Position numbers and translations under genes: made by a program
Shown here: piece after piece, positions 33,772-44,576 of the stretch
Numbering within the stretch: position 1 is the stretch's first letter
How the letters are laid out: every line of letters begins with the position of its first letter
The notes under the pieces: model-generated
Databases searched by the model: none
What the model was told of the DNA's origin: nothing
Seen by the model: the letters and a program-made list of their open reading frames with translations, nothing else
From: Ischnura elegans
Taxonomy: Eukaryota > Arthropoda > Insecta > Odonata > Coenagrionidae
Reading direction: 5' to 3'
Assembly: GCF_921293095.1 (NCBI RefSeq)
Contig: NC_060254.1
Location: 105,734,917-105,798,916 of the forward strand
Length of the DNA stretch: 64,000 bases

Positions 33772-34319
33772 AGAATGGCGACGAGGATGGGATTCAAGAC
33801 TAATCCACGAAATTTTGGACTGCAACCGAGTGCAATTGAGGACTTCTACATTTTTACCCCACGTGGTGCGTAAGTCTTGCCAGATAAGCGAGAAAGTTCT
33901 AAGGAGGTATGCTGTTTATTTTTTAACTGACTTTTAATTAATATATACTGCCTGTTTGGCGATATTCCTGCTGGAAAATACATTTGAGATAAATCTTATG
34001 TTGGCGCTAATAAGTTAACCACGTGTTTCATAAATTCTTACCACGGACTGTCTGTCTACGAACTTTAAACAAAATTGCTCATATTATTGCGTATTTGTGT
34101 ATAGAAAGTGTTTTAGCAGTGATTATTGTTGTGATTTTATTGCCTGTTTGTGCTAAACCTTGTATTGACGAACTCTTGGCCACGTGGTGTGAACTATGTA
34201 TACCGTGAAGTAATCGCCTAAGTGTTTAAAGTGAAAAATATTTGTGTGTGCGGGCTGATAGTTCCATGATTTACTTGAATTAATTATTAAAGTGTGTTTA
34301 AAATCATTTCCTGGCCACG

Positions 34320-37300
34320 ATGTCGGAGGATTCGGTAAATGGTTCTCCGGCGTTGGGTGCCGTGGGAGGCATGCACCTGGGTATGGTTCCTCAATTTTCA
34401 GGCAATCCTTCAGATTTTGAGGACTTTAAGGAACAATTGCAATGTTATTTTGAGGCCAACCAAATCATGTCGTCCACGCAAAAAAGAGCCGTTTTCCTGT
34501 CGTGCACAGGCTCTCACACTTATGCCTTCGTTAAGAAACTTTGTGCCCCGGAGAAACCGTCTGCGAAATCCTTTGAAGAAATACTCGCGCTGTTATCGCG
34601 GCATTTCATACCAACTACGTGTGTGTGGGTGGAACGGGAAAAGTTTGATTTGAGAATGCAGAATCCGGGTGAACCGTTCAAGGACTTTGTTGCCGACTTG
34701 CGACAATTGGCTGACAATTGCAAATTCGCAGACCTCGATCAAGCACTCTTACGTCAAGTCCTTAGAGGTATGAAAAACCTCTCGCTTAAAGAGCAGTTAT
34801 TCTCTTTGAACTTCGAGGATCTCACGCTTAAAATCGCTGTAGACAGAGCCATGGCTGCAGAACAGGCTAAAGTTCACGTGTCGCAGCTACAGGCGCAACA
34901 AAGTGCAAGTCGTGCGCAATATCAGAACGTGTTAGTGGTTAATAACAGAGATTCCCCAGATGCAAGTGTTTTCCGCACAGACAGATCCCACAACCCTCGG
35001 GCTCCACGGTCTACCCATCAACCCTCAAACAGGCATCAGCATGAAGTTGGGCGTACGACCTGTTACCGCTGTGGCGCCGAGACGCCGCACAGAGACTGCC
35101 CTGCAAGGAATGCTACCTGCCACTACTGCCACAAGGTTGGGCATCTGGCCAAGATGTGCTTTGCCAAGCGTCGCCGGGCCCAGAACCAGGGAGCACCGCA
35201 GCCGTTCCAGGGCACCAACAGAGAGCACCGCCGTGCCACCCCAGCCGCAGCCCATACGATCATCGAGCCGCCCCTGGTTTCAGACGACCAAATTCACGGA
35301 GGTAAACTTAATTCTTTGTTATTTTTCACCCCTTCCTCGGGAGCACCACCTCCAATACAAATAACAGTAAACATTGAAGGAGTGCCTTTGCTTATGGAGG
35401 TGGATAGTGGTGCAGGCCACACCATTATCGGGAGTCAAGTTTTTCAATCAAAGTTTAGTTCTTTAAAATTGAAACCCTGTGCCATTAATTTAACGACGTG
35501 GTCGAATGAGAAACTAAATGTGTTGGGACAAACCCAAGTGAAAGCAGAATTTCGAGGTTTTGTGGCTGAACTGACTCTATTAGTTGCTGCTGGCCCGGGG
35601 CCTTCCTTACTGGGTCGCTCCTGGTTTCACGCGTTGAACATTGGTGTGGATGGAGTGCATTTGTGCTCATCAAGTGTTCCCCTGCCCCCTGAAATATTAG
35701 ATTTCAGTCATGTGGTTGCCCCTGGGTTGGGAAAATATAGTGGCCCTCCAACGCACATTCATCTAAAGGACGGTGCCTCCCCAGTGTTCCGTAAGGCTCG
35801 CCCAGTTCCCTATGCCCTATTGAACAGAGTGTCTTCGGAAATTGATCGGCTTGTGCATGAAGGTATTTTGGTGCCTGTCAAAGTGTCTGAGTGGGCCACA
35901 CCTACAGTAAATGTGGAGAAAAGGGATGGGACTATCCGCATATGTGGGGATTACTCCTCCACTGTTAACCCAAACTGTTTGAGGGATGTTTACCCCCTTC
36001 CCACAATTGACGAAGTGCTTGGGAAATTAGCGGGAGGGAAATACTTTGCCAGGCTGGACATGTCCCTTGCCTTCCTACAACTGCCAGTCGATGCTGAGAC
36101 TGCCAAGGTATTGACGCTAAACACCCACAAGGGTCTTTTTCAGGTGACCAGGCTTAGTCAGGGTCTCAGTGCAGCCCCTGGAATTTTTCAATGGATTATG
36201 GAGTCGCTCCTTGTGGGATTGGAGGGGACATTAGTTTATCTGGATGACATCCTCATTCAGGCTCCCACTAAGTCGGGTCTATGGCAGAGAGTGAGGGCAG
36301 TGCTTCGCAAGCTGAGTGATGCAGGATTACATCTTCGGTTGGACAAGTGCCTATTTGCGGTTCCCAAAATTGAGTTTGTTGGCTACCAACTGAGTGCGGA
36401 GGGAATACATCCCACGGACAAGAAAGTAAGTGCTATTTTATCCGCACCTAAACCTGAAAATGTTGACAGCTTGCGAGTTTACTTGGGGTTAGTGAATTAC
36501 TATGACCGATTTTTCCCAAATAAAGCTTCCCAGTTTCATGTACTGTATGACCTTTTAAAGCAAGGTGCTAAGTGGGAGTGGGGAAGTGAGCATGAAAAGT
36601 GTTTATCTTATGTAAAAGATGTGGTGACAAAAGCGGCACTAATTCATTTTAACCCTGATCTCCCCATTGTGCTTGCTGGGGATGCATCTCCCCATGGTAT
36701 TGGGGCAGTGATAAGCCACGTTATGCCGGATGGCACAGAGAGACCCATTGCTTTTGGCTCTCGCACATTAAAGCCCGCTGAGAGAAACTATTCCCAAGTG
36801 GACAAAGAGGCTTTGGCTATTATATTTGGTGTGACTAAATTTTATATGTATCTATGGGGTAGAAGATTCACCGTATACAGTGACAGCAAGCCAGTGGTGG
36901 GAATTTTCAACCCTCAAAGGAAGCAGTTGCCAGATATTATGTCCCCACGAGTGCTCCGCTGGTGTCTTTTCTTGGCAAATTTTGATTGCAATGTCTTGTA
37001 TAGACCTGGCTCCCACAATGGGAATGCAGATTTTCTCAGCAGGTTGCCCCTGGAGGAGGAAGGAGAGGATTTATCTCCTGACCCAGCAGGTGTCCTTTTC
37101 CTTGAGGAATCTGCTGCACAGCATTCCCCACTGTCAGCTGGTGCCATCGCAGAAGCCACGAGGAAGGATCCCGTGGTGTCGAAGGTCCTGTGCGGAGTCC
37201 TACATGGATGGGATTTCTCTGAAAATTCTCCGGAGGTGCAGCGGTACCTGAGGGGTCCTCCTGGATCCTTGTCGATGATGAAGGGTTGTCTGTTAAGAGG

Positions 37301-38498
37301 CAACAGAGTGATAATCCCTCCGATTTATCGCTCTCAGGTGTTAGCCATGCTACACCAGGTGCACCAAGGTATCGTACGCACAAAAGGGCTGGCCAGGAGT
37401 TATGTATGGTGGCCTGGGATCGATGAGGACATTGAATCCTTAATTAAATCTTGCCCTCAATGTTCTTCAGTGCAAAACAATCCCCCTAAGGTACCCACCA
37501 TTCCATGGAGCATACCTACAAAGCCATGGTCTAGGGTTCATGTAGATTTTGCTGGCCCAATAGTGGGTCATACGTTCTTGATTCTTGTGGATGCAATGTC
37601 CAAATGGGTGGAGGTAGCTTCCACTCGGGGTTCCCTGTCATCTAAAACCACAATAGCAAATTTGCGCAGCTGGTTTGCCACTCATGGCTTACCAGATGAA
37701 ATTGTCACGGATAATGGACCTGCTTTCAGGTCTGAGGAGATGTCTGATTTTGTTCATAAGAATGGCATTTCGCATTATAAAACTCCCCCTTATAACCCTG
37801 CCTCTAATGGGTTGGCCGAAAGGATGGTGCAGACTGTCAAAAGATTGCTGCTTAAATTGCCCGCCCATGAATGGGAAAAGGAATTAGCTAACATCCTCCT
37901 CACGTTAAGAACCACTCCTAATTCCACAGGGTCAGCTCCCTCAGAGCTGTTGATGGGGAGAAGGTTGAAAACTGTTTTGGATAACCTACATCCAGCTCAT
38001 GTAAATTTGAATGAGCAAAAGAGGAACTCCATCTTGCTGGGGAGAAGGGATGCGTCTGCAAATTACTTCACTGTTGGGGACACAGTTTTTTACAGGAATT
38101 ATGGACGGGGAGGGCCATGGTTGGAGGGTGTAATTTCTGAAGTTGAGGGTCCTCATAATTTTAAAATTATATCAAACTCTGGTCATGTTGAGCGCAGGAA
38201 TGTCAACCAACTCCGTCGCAGATGGGTTGGTAATAAAAATCCCAATATTATTGTAAATACTAATCCTTGTTCTGATTTTCCCAAGGTTCAAGCTGCAACT
38301 GAGGACTATCCTCATTCGCCTGAAAACACCACCTGGCTGGGTTGGCCTGATGAGTGGGTGGCCATACAAAATCCTCCGCCCGAAGGGTCTCCACCCTGTG
38401 ATAACCCTGGAGCAAGACCAGCTACAAAGCCAAATTCATCTCGGCCTCGGCGGACAGTCAAACCTCCATCTCACCTAGATGACTTTGTACTCACCTAG
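34320..38498 (+). CDS. Gypsy gag-pol polyprotein, 1392 aa
   Basis: A single open frame. The capsid-like region covers about residues 1-230, then two CCHC-type zinc knuckles (CYRCGAETPHRDC near 247 and CHYCHKVGHLAKMC). An aspartic protease with DSGAGHT follows near 360. Reverse transcriptase covers about 490-680 (FARLDMSLAFLQLPVD; YLDDIL near 639). RNase H follows (DASPHGIGAVI near 787). The integrase has a HHCC finger (about 1014-1046) and a DDE core (VDFAGP, TDNGPAF, NGLAERM at about 1075-1170). The order PR-RT-RH-IN is that of Ty3/Gypsy. Gag and pol share one frame, as in some Mag-type elements. Confidence 0.95.
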   Translation: MSEDSVNGSPALGAVGGMHLGMVPQFSGNPSDFEDFKEQLQCYFEANQIMSSTQKRAVFLSCTGSHTYAFVKKLCAPEKPSAKSFEEILALLSRHFIPTTCVWVEREKFDLRMQNPGEPFKDFVADLRQLADNCKFADLDQALLRQVLRGMKNLSLKEQLFSLNFEDLTLKIAVDRAMAAEQAKVHVSQLQAQQSASRAQYQNVLVVNNRDSPDASVFRTDRSHNPRAPRSTHQPSNRHQHEVGRTTCYRCGAETPHRDCPARNATCHYCHKVGHLAKMCFAKRRRAQNQGAPQPFQGTNREHRRATPAAAHTIIEPPLVSDDQIHGGKLNSLLFFTPSSGAPPPIQITVNIEGVPLLMEVDSGAGHTIIGSQVFQSKFSSLKLKPCAINLTTWSNEKLNVLGQTQVKAEFRGFVAELTLLVAAGPGPSLLGRSWFHALNIGVDGVHLCSSSVPLPPEILDFSHVVAPGLGKYSGPPTHIHLKDGASPVFRKARPVPYALLNRVSSEIDRLVHEGILVPVKVSEWATPTVNVEKRDGTIRICGDYSSTVNPNCLRDVYPLPTIDEVLGKLAGGKYFARLDMSLAFLQLPVDAETAKVLTLNTHKGLFQVTRLSQGLSAAPGIFQWIMESLLVGLEGTLVYLDDILIQAPTKSGLWQRVRAVLRKLSDAGLHLRLDKCLFAVPKIEFVGYQLSAEGIHPTDKKVSAILSAPKPENVDSLRVYLGLVNYYDRFFPNKASQFHVLYDLLKQGAKWEWGSEHEKCLSYVKDVVTKAALIHFNPDLPIVLAGDASPHGIGAVISHVMPDGTERPIAFGSRTLKPAERNYSQVDKEALAIIFGVTKFYMYLWGRRFTVYSDSKPVVGIFNPQRKQLPDIMSPRVLRWCLFLANFDCNVLYRPGSHNGNADFLSRLPLEEEGEDLSPDPAGVLFLEESAAQHSPLSAGAIAEATRKDPVVSKVLCGVLHGWDFSENSPEVQRYLRGPPGSLSMMKGCLLRGNRVIIPPIYRSQVLAMLHQVHQGIVRTKGLARSYVWWPGIDEDIESLIKSCPQCSSVQNNPPKVPTIPWSIPTKPWSRVHVDFAGPIVGHTFLILVDAMSKWVEVASTRGSLSSKTTIANLRSWFATHGLPDEIVTDNGPAFRSEEMSDFVHKNGISHYKTPPYNPASNGLAERMVQTVKRLLLKLPAHEWEKELANILLTLRTTPNSTGSAPSELLMGRRLKTVLDNLHPAHVNLNEQKRNSILLGRRDASANYFTVGDTVFYRNYGRGGPWLEGVISEVEGPHNFKIISNSGHVERRNVNQLRRRWVGNKNPNIIVNTNPCSDFPKVQAATEDYPHSPENTTWLGWPDEWVAIQNPPPEGSPPCDNPGARPATKPNSSRPRRTVKPPSHLDDFVLT

Positions 38499-38605
38499 AT
38501 GACTTTGACCTAAAAGACTTTGTTTTTGAGATGTGATTACTATCAGATGTTGTGTCTCTGCTTTGTTTAATGTGTGTACATTTTATGCTATTGTATTGTA
38601 AAAAT

Positions 38606-38620
38606 AGGGGGGGGGAGAGT
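38606..38620 (+). promoter_or_regulatory. Polypurine tract of the Gypsy element
   Basis: A G-rich purine run ending GGGGGGAGAG directly abuts the 3' LTR, as expected for the plus-strand primer. Confidence 0.8.
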
Positions 38621-38831
38621 TGTTATGTATGTTCTGCTGTCTGCTAATATTGTGTGTCAGTTGTTTGTGACCGTGGCGCCACTTCCGTGGCGTGGTAGGA
38701 ACTGGGGGACTTCAACAGCCTCTCGGATTGCAGCCATGGTCGAGTACGGACGTGTATTGTGCACTAGTGTATCATTCGCTTACTAAATAAAAGCGTGTTG
38801 TTAATTCAACCGGAGTTCTTATTACATATCA
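38621..38831 (+). repeat. 3' LTR of the Gypsy element
   Basis: 211 bp, matching the 5' LTR except at one base. It is followed by the ACAAA duplication. Confidence 0.93.
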
Positions 38832-38836
38832 ACAAA

Positions 38837-39344
38837 TACATATCAAAAAACAAATGATTGTCAAAAAGATCTCGCCATGATCTTAGAGTAAAGTGAAGGG
38901 AGAGCCTTGAAAGTGAGCAAAGGTTATATCATACGTATTACTCTATACAAATTATTTTCATTATATATAATAAAGTTTAACCTTGGACTTTTATTTTGAA
39001 ATTTGTCCGTTTTATTTAATTTTCACACTCACCCCTTTGCTTATCCTCATTTCTCAAAAGACTTCTTTGCTTCATTATGTTTACATTCCATGGTCCAACA
39101 TCCTCATCCACCACACTATCCAGGGGTGGTATGGCCGGGTCGGCTGATCGGTGACAGCCAATGGGCCCATCACAATGCTCGAGTCTATTGTGAAGCGTAC
39201 ATGAATGGCGTTATAGAAAACTCAGATTACTTAAACATAAGATTTTTTTGCAATTACAAAATTCTAGGTGTTCATTAGATGCTTTATTTATAAAATAATG
39301 ACAAAAATTATATAAAAAACAAATTAAGGTGCCAGAAGATAAAA
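38837..39344. other. Unassigned DNA
   Basis: AT-rich. CAGGGGTGGTATGGCCGGG near 39121 resembles a hAT terminus but no matching right end was found. Confidence 0.3.
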
Positions 39345-39720
39345 GAGAACGTGACGCTTTTTTGAAAGGGTTAATCAAAAGGTTATTTTAGAGGTTTAGT
39401 TTAGATTTGAGTGCAGTTTAAAGGAAATTATACTCTTAATAGATACCCAGACGGCACAGAATCCTCCGTATCTAATTCGTATGTAGATAGTATCCATTGA
39501 CGAAAAGCGACGGAGCGGTAGTATGCATACGAATTAGATACGGAGGATTCTGTGCCGTCTGGGTAATAAAACCATAGTAAGGTTTTAATTTTTATTAGCA
39601 GTGGAATTTTCACTTTTAGTGCTACTTTCTTTGTTTCCTTGTTGTGTGTATTTATTATTCCTTTTACCAATTTTCTACTGATGCCATAAATATCCGACAG
39701 TATGTTTCTTTACCCAGGAG
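39345..39720 (+). repeat. Dispersed repeat, family 2, copy b, interrupted by a MITE
   Basis: Co-linear with the repeat at 23505 (GAAAGGGTTAATCAAAAGG, TTTTTATTAGCAGTGGAA). A 118-bp inverted-repeat element has inserted at 39446-39563. From about 39660 it resembles a block repeated at about 40700 (GGAGATGAAAGCCAGAAATA). Confidence 0.6.
39446..39563. mobile_element. Short MITE, 118 bp, perfect 38-bp terminal inverted repeats
   Basis: Ends at 39446-39483 and 39526-39563 are exact inverted copies opening CCCAGACGGCACAGAATCC. TA flanks both sides (39444-39445 and 39564-39565), so a TA target duplication is likely. Only 42 bp of unique sequence separates the arms. The superfamily (Tc1/mariner-like or an ISL2EU-like group) is not settled. 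Confidence 0.85.
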
Positions 39721-39806
39721 ATGAAAGCCAGAAATATTCAATGGAGAATTTCCTACACATTTCCTATACCAGATAATGACACAATTTCTCAATAAATTCC
39801 TCATTA

Positions 39807-40745
39807 ATCTACCCAAACCTACTCCTGTCTTTTCTTATCTACCCATCCTTCCTTTGCTCTTAAATATTCTTAATGATTTCTTCGGCAATCCACAGTTTCC
39901 TTATCCTATGCCTTTCCATCTTTTTGGAAAAGGGTATTTGAAGGGTTATTATATAGGTTTCTTTTATATTTCAGTGCAGCTTTAAGAAAAAAATATTCTT
40001 AATAGTAGATGATAGTACCACAATAAAGTTTTAATTTTTACAAGCAGTGGAATTCTCACTTTGCTAGAGCTACTTTCCTTATGAAATTGCTATTTTTCAT
40101 TAATGTTCATCTTATTTTTAAGAGCCAGAATAGCATGGACATACAATTTCCTAAAATTTTCTGGAGTGGGACCCCTGAATCCTCCAGGAGGAGGGCCCAT
40201 ACCCCATCTACCCCATAGTGGACCCTAGCCGAGGGCCCCCAGTCACACTAAACTGCCCCTGGCACTTTCTCCCTTTAGGATCAACCTTGCTGGTCTATTC
40301 CATGTGTCATACAGTTCATCAATGTATTCTTTCCACTTATTCTGCATCATTCTATTATTTTGACAAATAATTGCTTCTTTCTTAAACCTAATTCGCAGCA
40401 TAGCCAGTCCTCCTTTAATACCAGATAGTGACACAGACTGGCTTATGATTCCCCTACCTCTTCTTCCCTCTCCAAGCTTCCCCTTTCACCAAATTGCCTC
40501 TTCCCCTAAATATGCTTCAGCTTCCTCTTTTCTGTGCCATGTATCATTAATCTACTCAAACCTTCTGCTGTCTCTTCTCATCTACCCATCCATCTTTTGC
40601 TCTTAAATTATCTTAATGATTTCTTCAGCAATCCGCAGTTTCCCTATCGTATGCCTTTCCATGTACTCCATAAATTTCTCAGTTGCATTTATTATGTATT
40701 CCTTTTACCATTTTGATACTGATGCCATAAATATCCAACAGTACG
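39807..40745. repeat. Local duplication and dispersed repeat family 2, copy c
   Basis: 39807-39920 and 40552-40665 share TAATGATTTCTTC(G/A)GCAATCC and TATGCCTTTCCAT. 39935-40260 is a third copy of dispersed family 2, ending GCCGAGGGCCCCCAGT. The repeat fragments are intermixed with the LINE piece at 40243-40434. Confidence 0.55.
40243..40434 (-). mobile_element. LINE fragment (RTE-like linker before the RT)
   Basis: The minus strand reads FKKEAIICQNNR then MMQNKWKEYIDELYD, matching the region just upstream of the reverse transcriptase in RTE-like LINEs, where a W-KEYI-(D/E)-LY motif is typical. Only about 60 codons remain and no ends were found. Confidence 0.5.
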
Positions 40746-41544
40746 TTTCTTGACCCAGGAGATGAAAGCCAGAAATATTCAATGGAGAATTTCCAACACA
40801 GGCGAATGAATTCCGTAAGTCTCCAGCCCCTTGATCTCTCCCTTTTGTTAAAGAAAGCACCAATAAGAATTCCACCTATGGTTTCAAACCCCAAATCAGG
40901 AAACTTTGGTAAGCCAACGTGAATAATAGAGACTTTGAAATGGATAGCTTGAGGCATCACTTGGTGAAATAGCTTCAAGTAGAATCAAAAAACTCTTTAT
41001 TTCAGTTTATAACACAAAAAAAAATTCCTCTTATGTGAGCTTCCATAACTTTGTTTGAAAAAATGACATAAGAAAAAAAATTTTTTTTTTAAATAGGTAT
41101 TGCTTCTTTGTTTATGGTAAATTTAAACTCTTCCTAGTGTAACCAGGTGAGCTTGGTCCATTGGACATTTAACGTACGTGATTAGTTACACATCATTGGA
41201 AGGTTAATATAAATTCTAAAACATTGCCTTCTAAGAAGCATATTTTGGAAAATTTAAATATACATCTACATAATCCCTTGTGAGTTAACGCAATTGCGTA
41301 CAGCAAGGGATGAGTGTTCACCAGTCATGCAACAGCAGGTTGCACTTGGATGCTTTCATGCACATTAGGGTGGTCCTTATTTTAAAAGTTTTCGAATTTA
41401 TTTTGGGATGCCCCCCCCCCCCCCAGTTTTATCCCATTTGGTGAGAAAACAAATCATGAAAATTATATTTTCAATTGGATACCAGGAAAACATGCCGCAT
41501 CGCACTCAAAGTTTTGAAATTTAGGTATTTTTCAGCTTAGTAAA
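40746..41544. other. Unassigned DNA
   Basis: AT-rich, with a poly-C run at about 41411-41425. The stretch TTAGGGTGGTCCTTATTTT near 41366 resembles transposon ends but lacks a partner. Confidence 0.3.
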
Positions 41545-42095
41545 ACCACTTGTCTGTTTCCACACACTTTTATTTAAACCCACCATGGTTTCGACAACTC
41601 GTGCCATTATCAAGGTACATAGCCTTGGATGACAGCCTTTTTATGGTGGTAGAGTTTTTCAGGAGGGGGGAGGGTTATTGGGATGTGTTCATTCCAAGGT
41701 TAATGATGACGTCAATGGGCGATTGGTGGGAGGTAGGGGTGAGTGGAATGGGAACATATGGTCGTTACATAATTTAAAATTAGCAGAGCAATTAACTATT
41801 TCAATCTGTTCTAAGAAATCCAGTTTCCACCCCTTGTCATGTACATGTAAAATTTTTGCATCAAAATTGCACCACTGGTGTTGGTCATTCAAATGTCTTG
41901 CAATACCTGATGAGTCATCGTTATTCAAAAAACATCGTCTATGTTCTCTCATTCTCGTTTTAAAACTCCTCCCTTTCTGGCCAATATAATTGGTTTCACA
42001 ATCGACACAAATCATTTCATACACTCCACTTTTATCATCATTACAATATTCACCAATAGAGTTAAACAATAATTTACCTAGTGTCAAAGTAGTGT
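41545..42095 (-). mobile_element. Penelope-like element, 3' fragment with GIY-YIG domain
   Basis: The minus strand of 42087-41689 is open for 132 codons. It has SGVYEMICVDCETNYIG, then a conserved Arg region (KGRSFKTRMREHRRC) and the downstream H-x-x-x-x-H (ARHLNDQH), the GIY-YIG fold of Penelope-like elements. The 3' UTR-like segment (41545-41640, minus) contains GATAATGGCACGAGTTGTCG, a stretch resembling PLE 3' ends. The reverse transcriptase is missing. This fragment is better preserved than the PLE at 10.9 kb and from a different subfamily. Confidence 0.75.
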
Positions 42096-42469
42096 ACCTA
42101 GTTTGGGTGTTTTTCGGACATTTGGGTGTTTACTCATTAGACACTTGCAGAGTATCACCTCAAATTTCTTTCATTTCTACCCTTTGGATTCCGAGATATC
42201 GCACCGAGAGTGAGCGCCAGGCACCCCAGCCAGACAATTTGGGTGGCACGCGGGTTGCATACTCTCTACATTTGTTGTTCATTCCCACTCATCATGAAAT
42301 CATAAAATTCTTTAGATAAACTTTAAACTTGGTCAATATAACCTTGGATGCTCTATTCATCTCTATTAATTGACAAAACAGGCTAAGTAGCAGTGGTTTC
42401 TTCTCTATATCTAGAATTTTATGTACATACGTATATGTAGAAATATGATAGCAAAAACGGATCTCATAC

Positions 42470-42549
42470 CATTTTGATGATCTGCTAGAGGCCTGGGGCA
42501 GGTGTCATTCCCCAAATGTTGCGGTGGGACACGTCGTCAGCTGTTATGG
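42470..42549 (-). pseudogene. Block A exon, copy 1 (decayed)
   Basis: An 80-nt segment corresponding to the intact copies at 44030 and 47395. It reads ITADDVSHRNIWGMTPAPGL, then a stop, then QIIKM. The acceptor AG has become AC, while the GTATGA donor is kept. It cannot be a working exon. Confidence 0.55.
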
Positions 42550-42668
42550 GTGAAAAACAATTTAAATGATATTCATTAGTAACCACCTTGAAATATATTT
42601 TGGATGTTGTATCCTTTTCAATATGTATGTTATTGTCCTTATATTATTTATTATTAGTGCGATAAATT

Positions 42669-42875
42669 TCATGCAAAATTGACCTTAACTGAAGTTAATA
42701 CGTACTCTTGGCAATTAACGCATGCCTTGAGGGAATCCTTTGTGCATGAAATCATGTCAGTAGTTGTTTTCAACTCATCCTTTTTTATTTCAACTTTGCG
42801 CAAAAATGAAAATAACGTAAATATAATCATGAAATTCCCAGCCAAAACTATCAGTATGATCATAAGGTAAGCCAA
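42669..42875 (-). pseudogene. Block C module with a membrane segment, copy 1
   Basis: The minus strand is open for 68 codons: a hydrophobic helix (MIILIVLAGNFMIIFTLFSF) followed by a charged and cysteine-bearing tail (TTTDMISCTKDSLKACVNC, QEYV). Copies at 45985 and 45406 keep the helix or the QEYL end but carry stops or shifts. It probably represents an exon encoding one transmembrane segment plus a cytosolic or lumenal tail. It precedes block A on the minus strand. Confidence 0.4.
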
Positions 42876-42999
42876 AAAACCTTTACATACTTTGTTATCA
42901 ACTAATTTTGGGTTATTTTTACTGTGTTCAATTTAGATGTTACTCCAAACAAAACAGCATGTATTTCCCTGTTAGTATTTCTCATATTAGTATTTACAC

Positions 43000-43565
43000 C
43001 AGTGGTGCAACTATGAGGGAATAGATACCCTAATAAGACTCAGAAGTGGAATAACTAGGAATATGCTTTTAGGGGAATTGGGGGGCTTTGAGAGGGGGGA
43101 TTAGGTTGGGTAGTGGGGGATAACCCCCAGAAAACAGGAAGTTAAGGTAAATTAAAAAATAAAATAAAATGCCTGAAAATGCATTTTACGTCATTTTGGC
43201 AATTTAAATTTAGCTTTGTGCGGATGCATTTTGTTATGTGTCCAAACTAGACAATGGTTTTAAATAATATTTTTATTTCTCTGGTGCTTCGGGACGAATA
43301 CATCCCCTCATCCCCCTCCCCATACTCAAACCACTAAGACTCAGAGCAATTAAAAAGAAAATATTTAAAACTATTACCCAGTATTGACATGGAATAACTG
43401 CAACTACTTAAAATTAAATCCTAAGTGCCTAAATGATGTTAAATGTATTCCTAGGCATGTACGATTTTTAAAATTTTCCCAGTTGCCAGGGAGGGGGGTT
43501 GCCACCCTACGCCATCTCACCCATTCCCCCCGTGCCCCCAAAGCATATTCCTAGTAACGCCACTG
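43000..43565. mobile_element. hAT-type element, family 5, 566 bp
   Basis: Ends CAGTGGTGCAACTATG and the complement of CAGTGGCGTTACTAGG. The 8-bp flanks ATTTACAC (42992-42999) and ATTAACAC (43566-43573) differ at one position. The sister unit at 46.5 kb has uninterrupted TATTTACACTATTATCCA, confirming the insertion point. Non-coding. Confidence 0.88.
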
Positions 43566-44029
43566 ATTAACACTATTATCCAGCTATACCATGCACAATA
43601 ATTAGTAGTGGGCATTCAAAGTACAATTGTAGAAATTTTTATTACGAGTATCTTTTTTTTGTTCAGATTTCAAAATACATTTTCATCTCAAAATTAAAAA
43701 TCATTCATTACTTGTCCCAAAAGTTCCCCAAATTTAACTCATAGTCAGGTGTTATGGCTGTAAAATCAATTTACATGATATTATTTAGAATCCACCTTGA
43801 ATTGCACATTGGATTTTCTACCTTATTATTACGTATATTACCTATTGCTCAATTATTACGCATGCTATTATTAGAGCCATCATAGCACAAATCAGTTTCT
43901 GGAGGAATATTTTTCTATAACAGAAGTGTATGATTTTGAATGTGTACGTGTTTGTTGATGGTTGGTAGTGATAGGCTAATATAAAAAAAATGTATATTCA
44001 GAAAAATATTACAAAAACAGATCCCATAC

Positions 44030-44109
44030 CATTTTGATGATCTGTTGAAGGCCAGGGGCAGGTGTCATTCCCCGAATGTCGCGTTTAGACGCATAGTCAG
44101 CAGTTATGG
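44030..44109 (-). other. Block A exon, copy 2 (intact splice sites and frame)
   Basis: 80 nt between acceptor TTGTTTTTCAG and donor GTATGG on the minus strand. It enters in phase 1 (one base carried in) and leaves in phase 0. The frame reads ITADYASKRDIRGMTPAP then GLQQIIKM with no stop. Preservation of acceptor, donor and frame in copies 2 and 4 amid otherwise decayed neighbours suggests a real exon of a duplicated gene. Confidence 0.5.
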
Positions 44110-44576
44110 CTGAAAAACAATTTAAATGATATTCATTAGGAGCCAGCTTACATATGATCTACCCTTATTATCATGTATGTTAATGCTCCTTGCATGTATA
44201 ATAGTATGATAAATTGTATATGCCATTGGCCCTTAACCTGGCCTGTGTTGGGCCGCCAAGACACCCTCCTATTCCGAAATTGACGAATTTTACAGTCAGA
44301 ATACCAACATTGACCAGTCCCTTGATGTGAATCATGCCCCATTCAACAGCATAAATAACACCAACTTCAGTAAAAAAAATAATAATTTAATTTAATATGA
44401 TTCAATCTCGTAAGATTCAATTCAATCTCAAGAGGGTGAGGATATAAATTTCAAAATTAATTATTGTATTCCACACCCCCAGACTCCCCTGCAGTCCTCC
44501 CCCTGAATACTCCTGGCACCCTCTGCCCATGGCCGTCCACTGCCGTAAGATGGCGCCCAGCACGGGCCTGCCTTTA

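Larger units (their letters stand above)
33561..38831 (+). mobile_element. Ty3/Gypsy LTR retrotransposon, looks whole
   Basis: Two 211-bp LTRs (TG...CA) are bounded by a perfect 5-bp target duplication ACAAA (33556-33560 and 38832-38836). A primer-binding region (TGGCGACGAGG) follows the 5' LTR and a G-rich polypurine tract precedes the 3' LTR. One continuous gag-pol frame lies between. The LTRs differ at a single position by eye, which points to a recent insertion. Two zinc knuckles and a K02A2.6-like polyprotein suggest the Mag-type lineage (inference). There is no envelope gene. Confidence 0.95.

Noticed and set aside
41689-42087. Free-standing GIY-YIG homing endonuclease gene
   Set aside because: The surrounding 3' UTR-like sequence and domain style match Penelope-like elements, where the nuclease is the C-terminal domain of the retroelement protein.
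42679-42870. Plus-strand reading of the array modules as genes
   Set aside because: Plus-strand frames are also open in places, but consistent acceptor and donor sites around the 80-nt block exist only on the minus strand.
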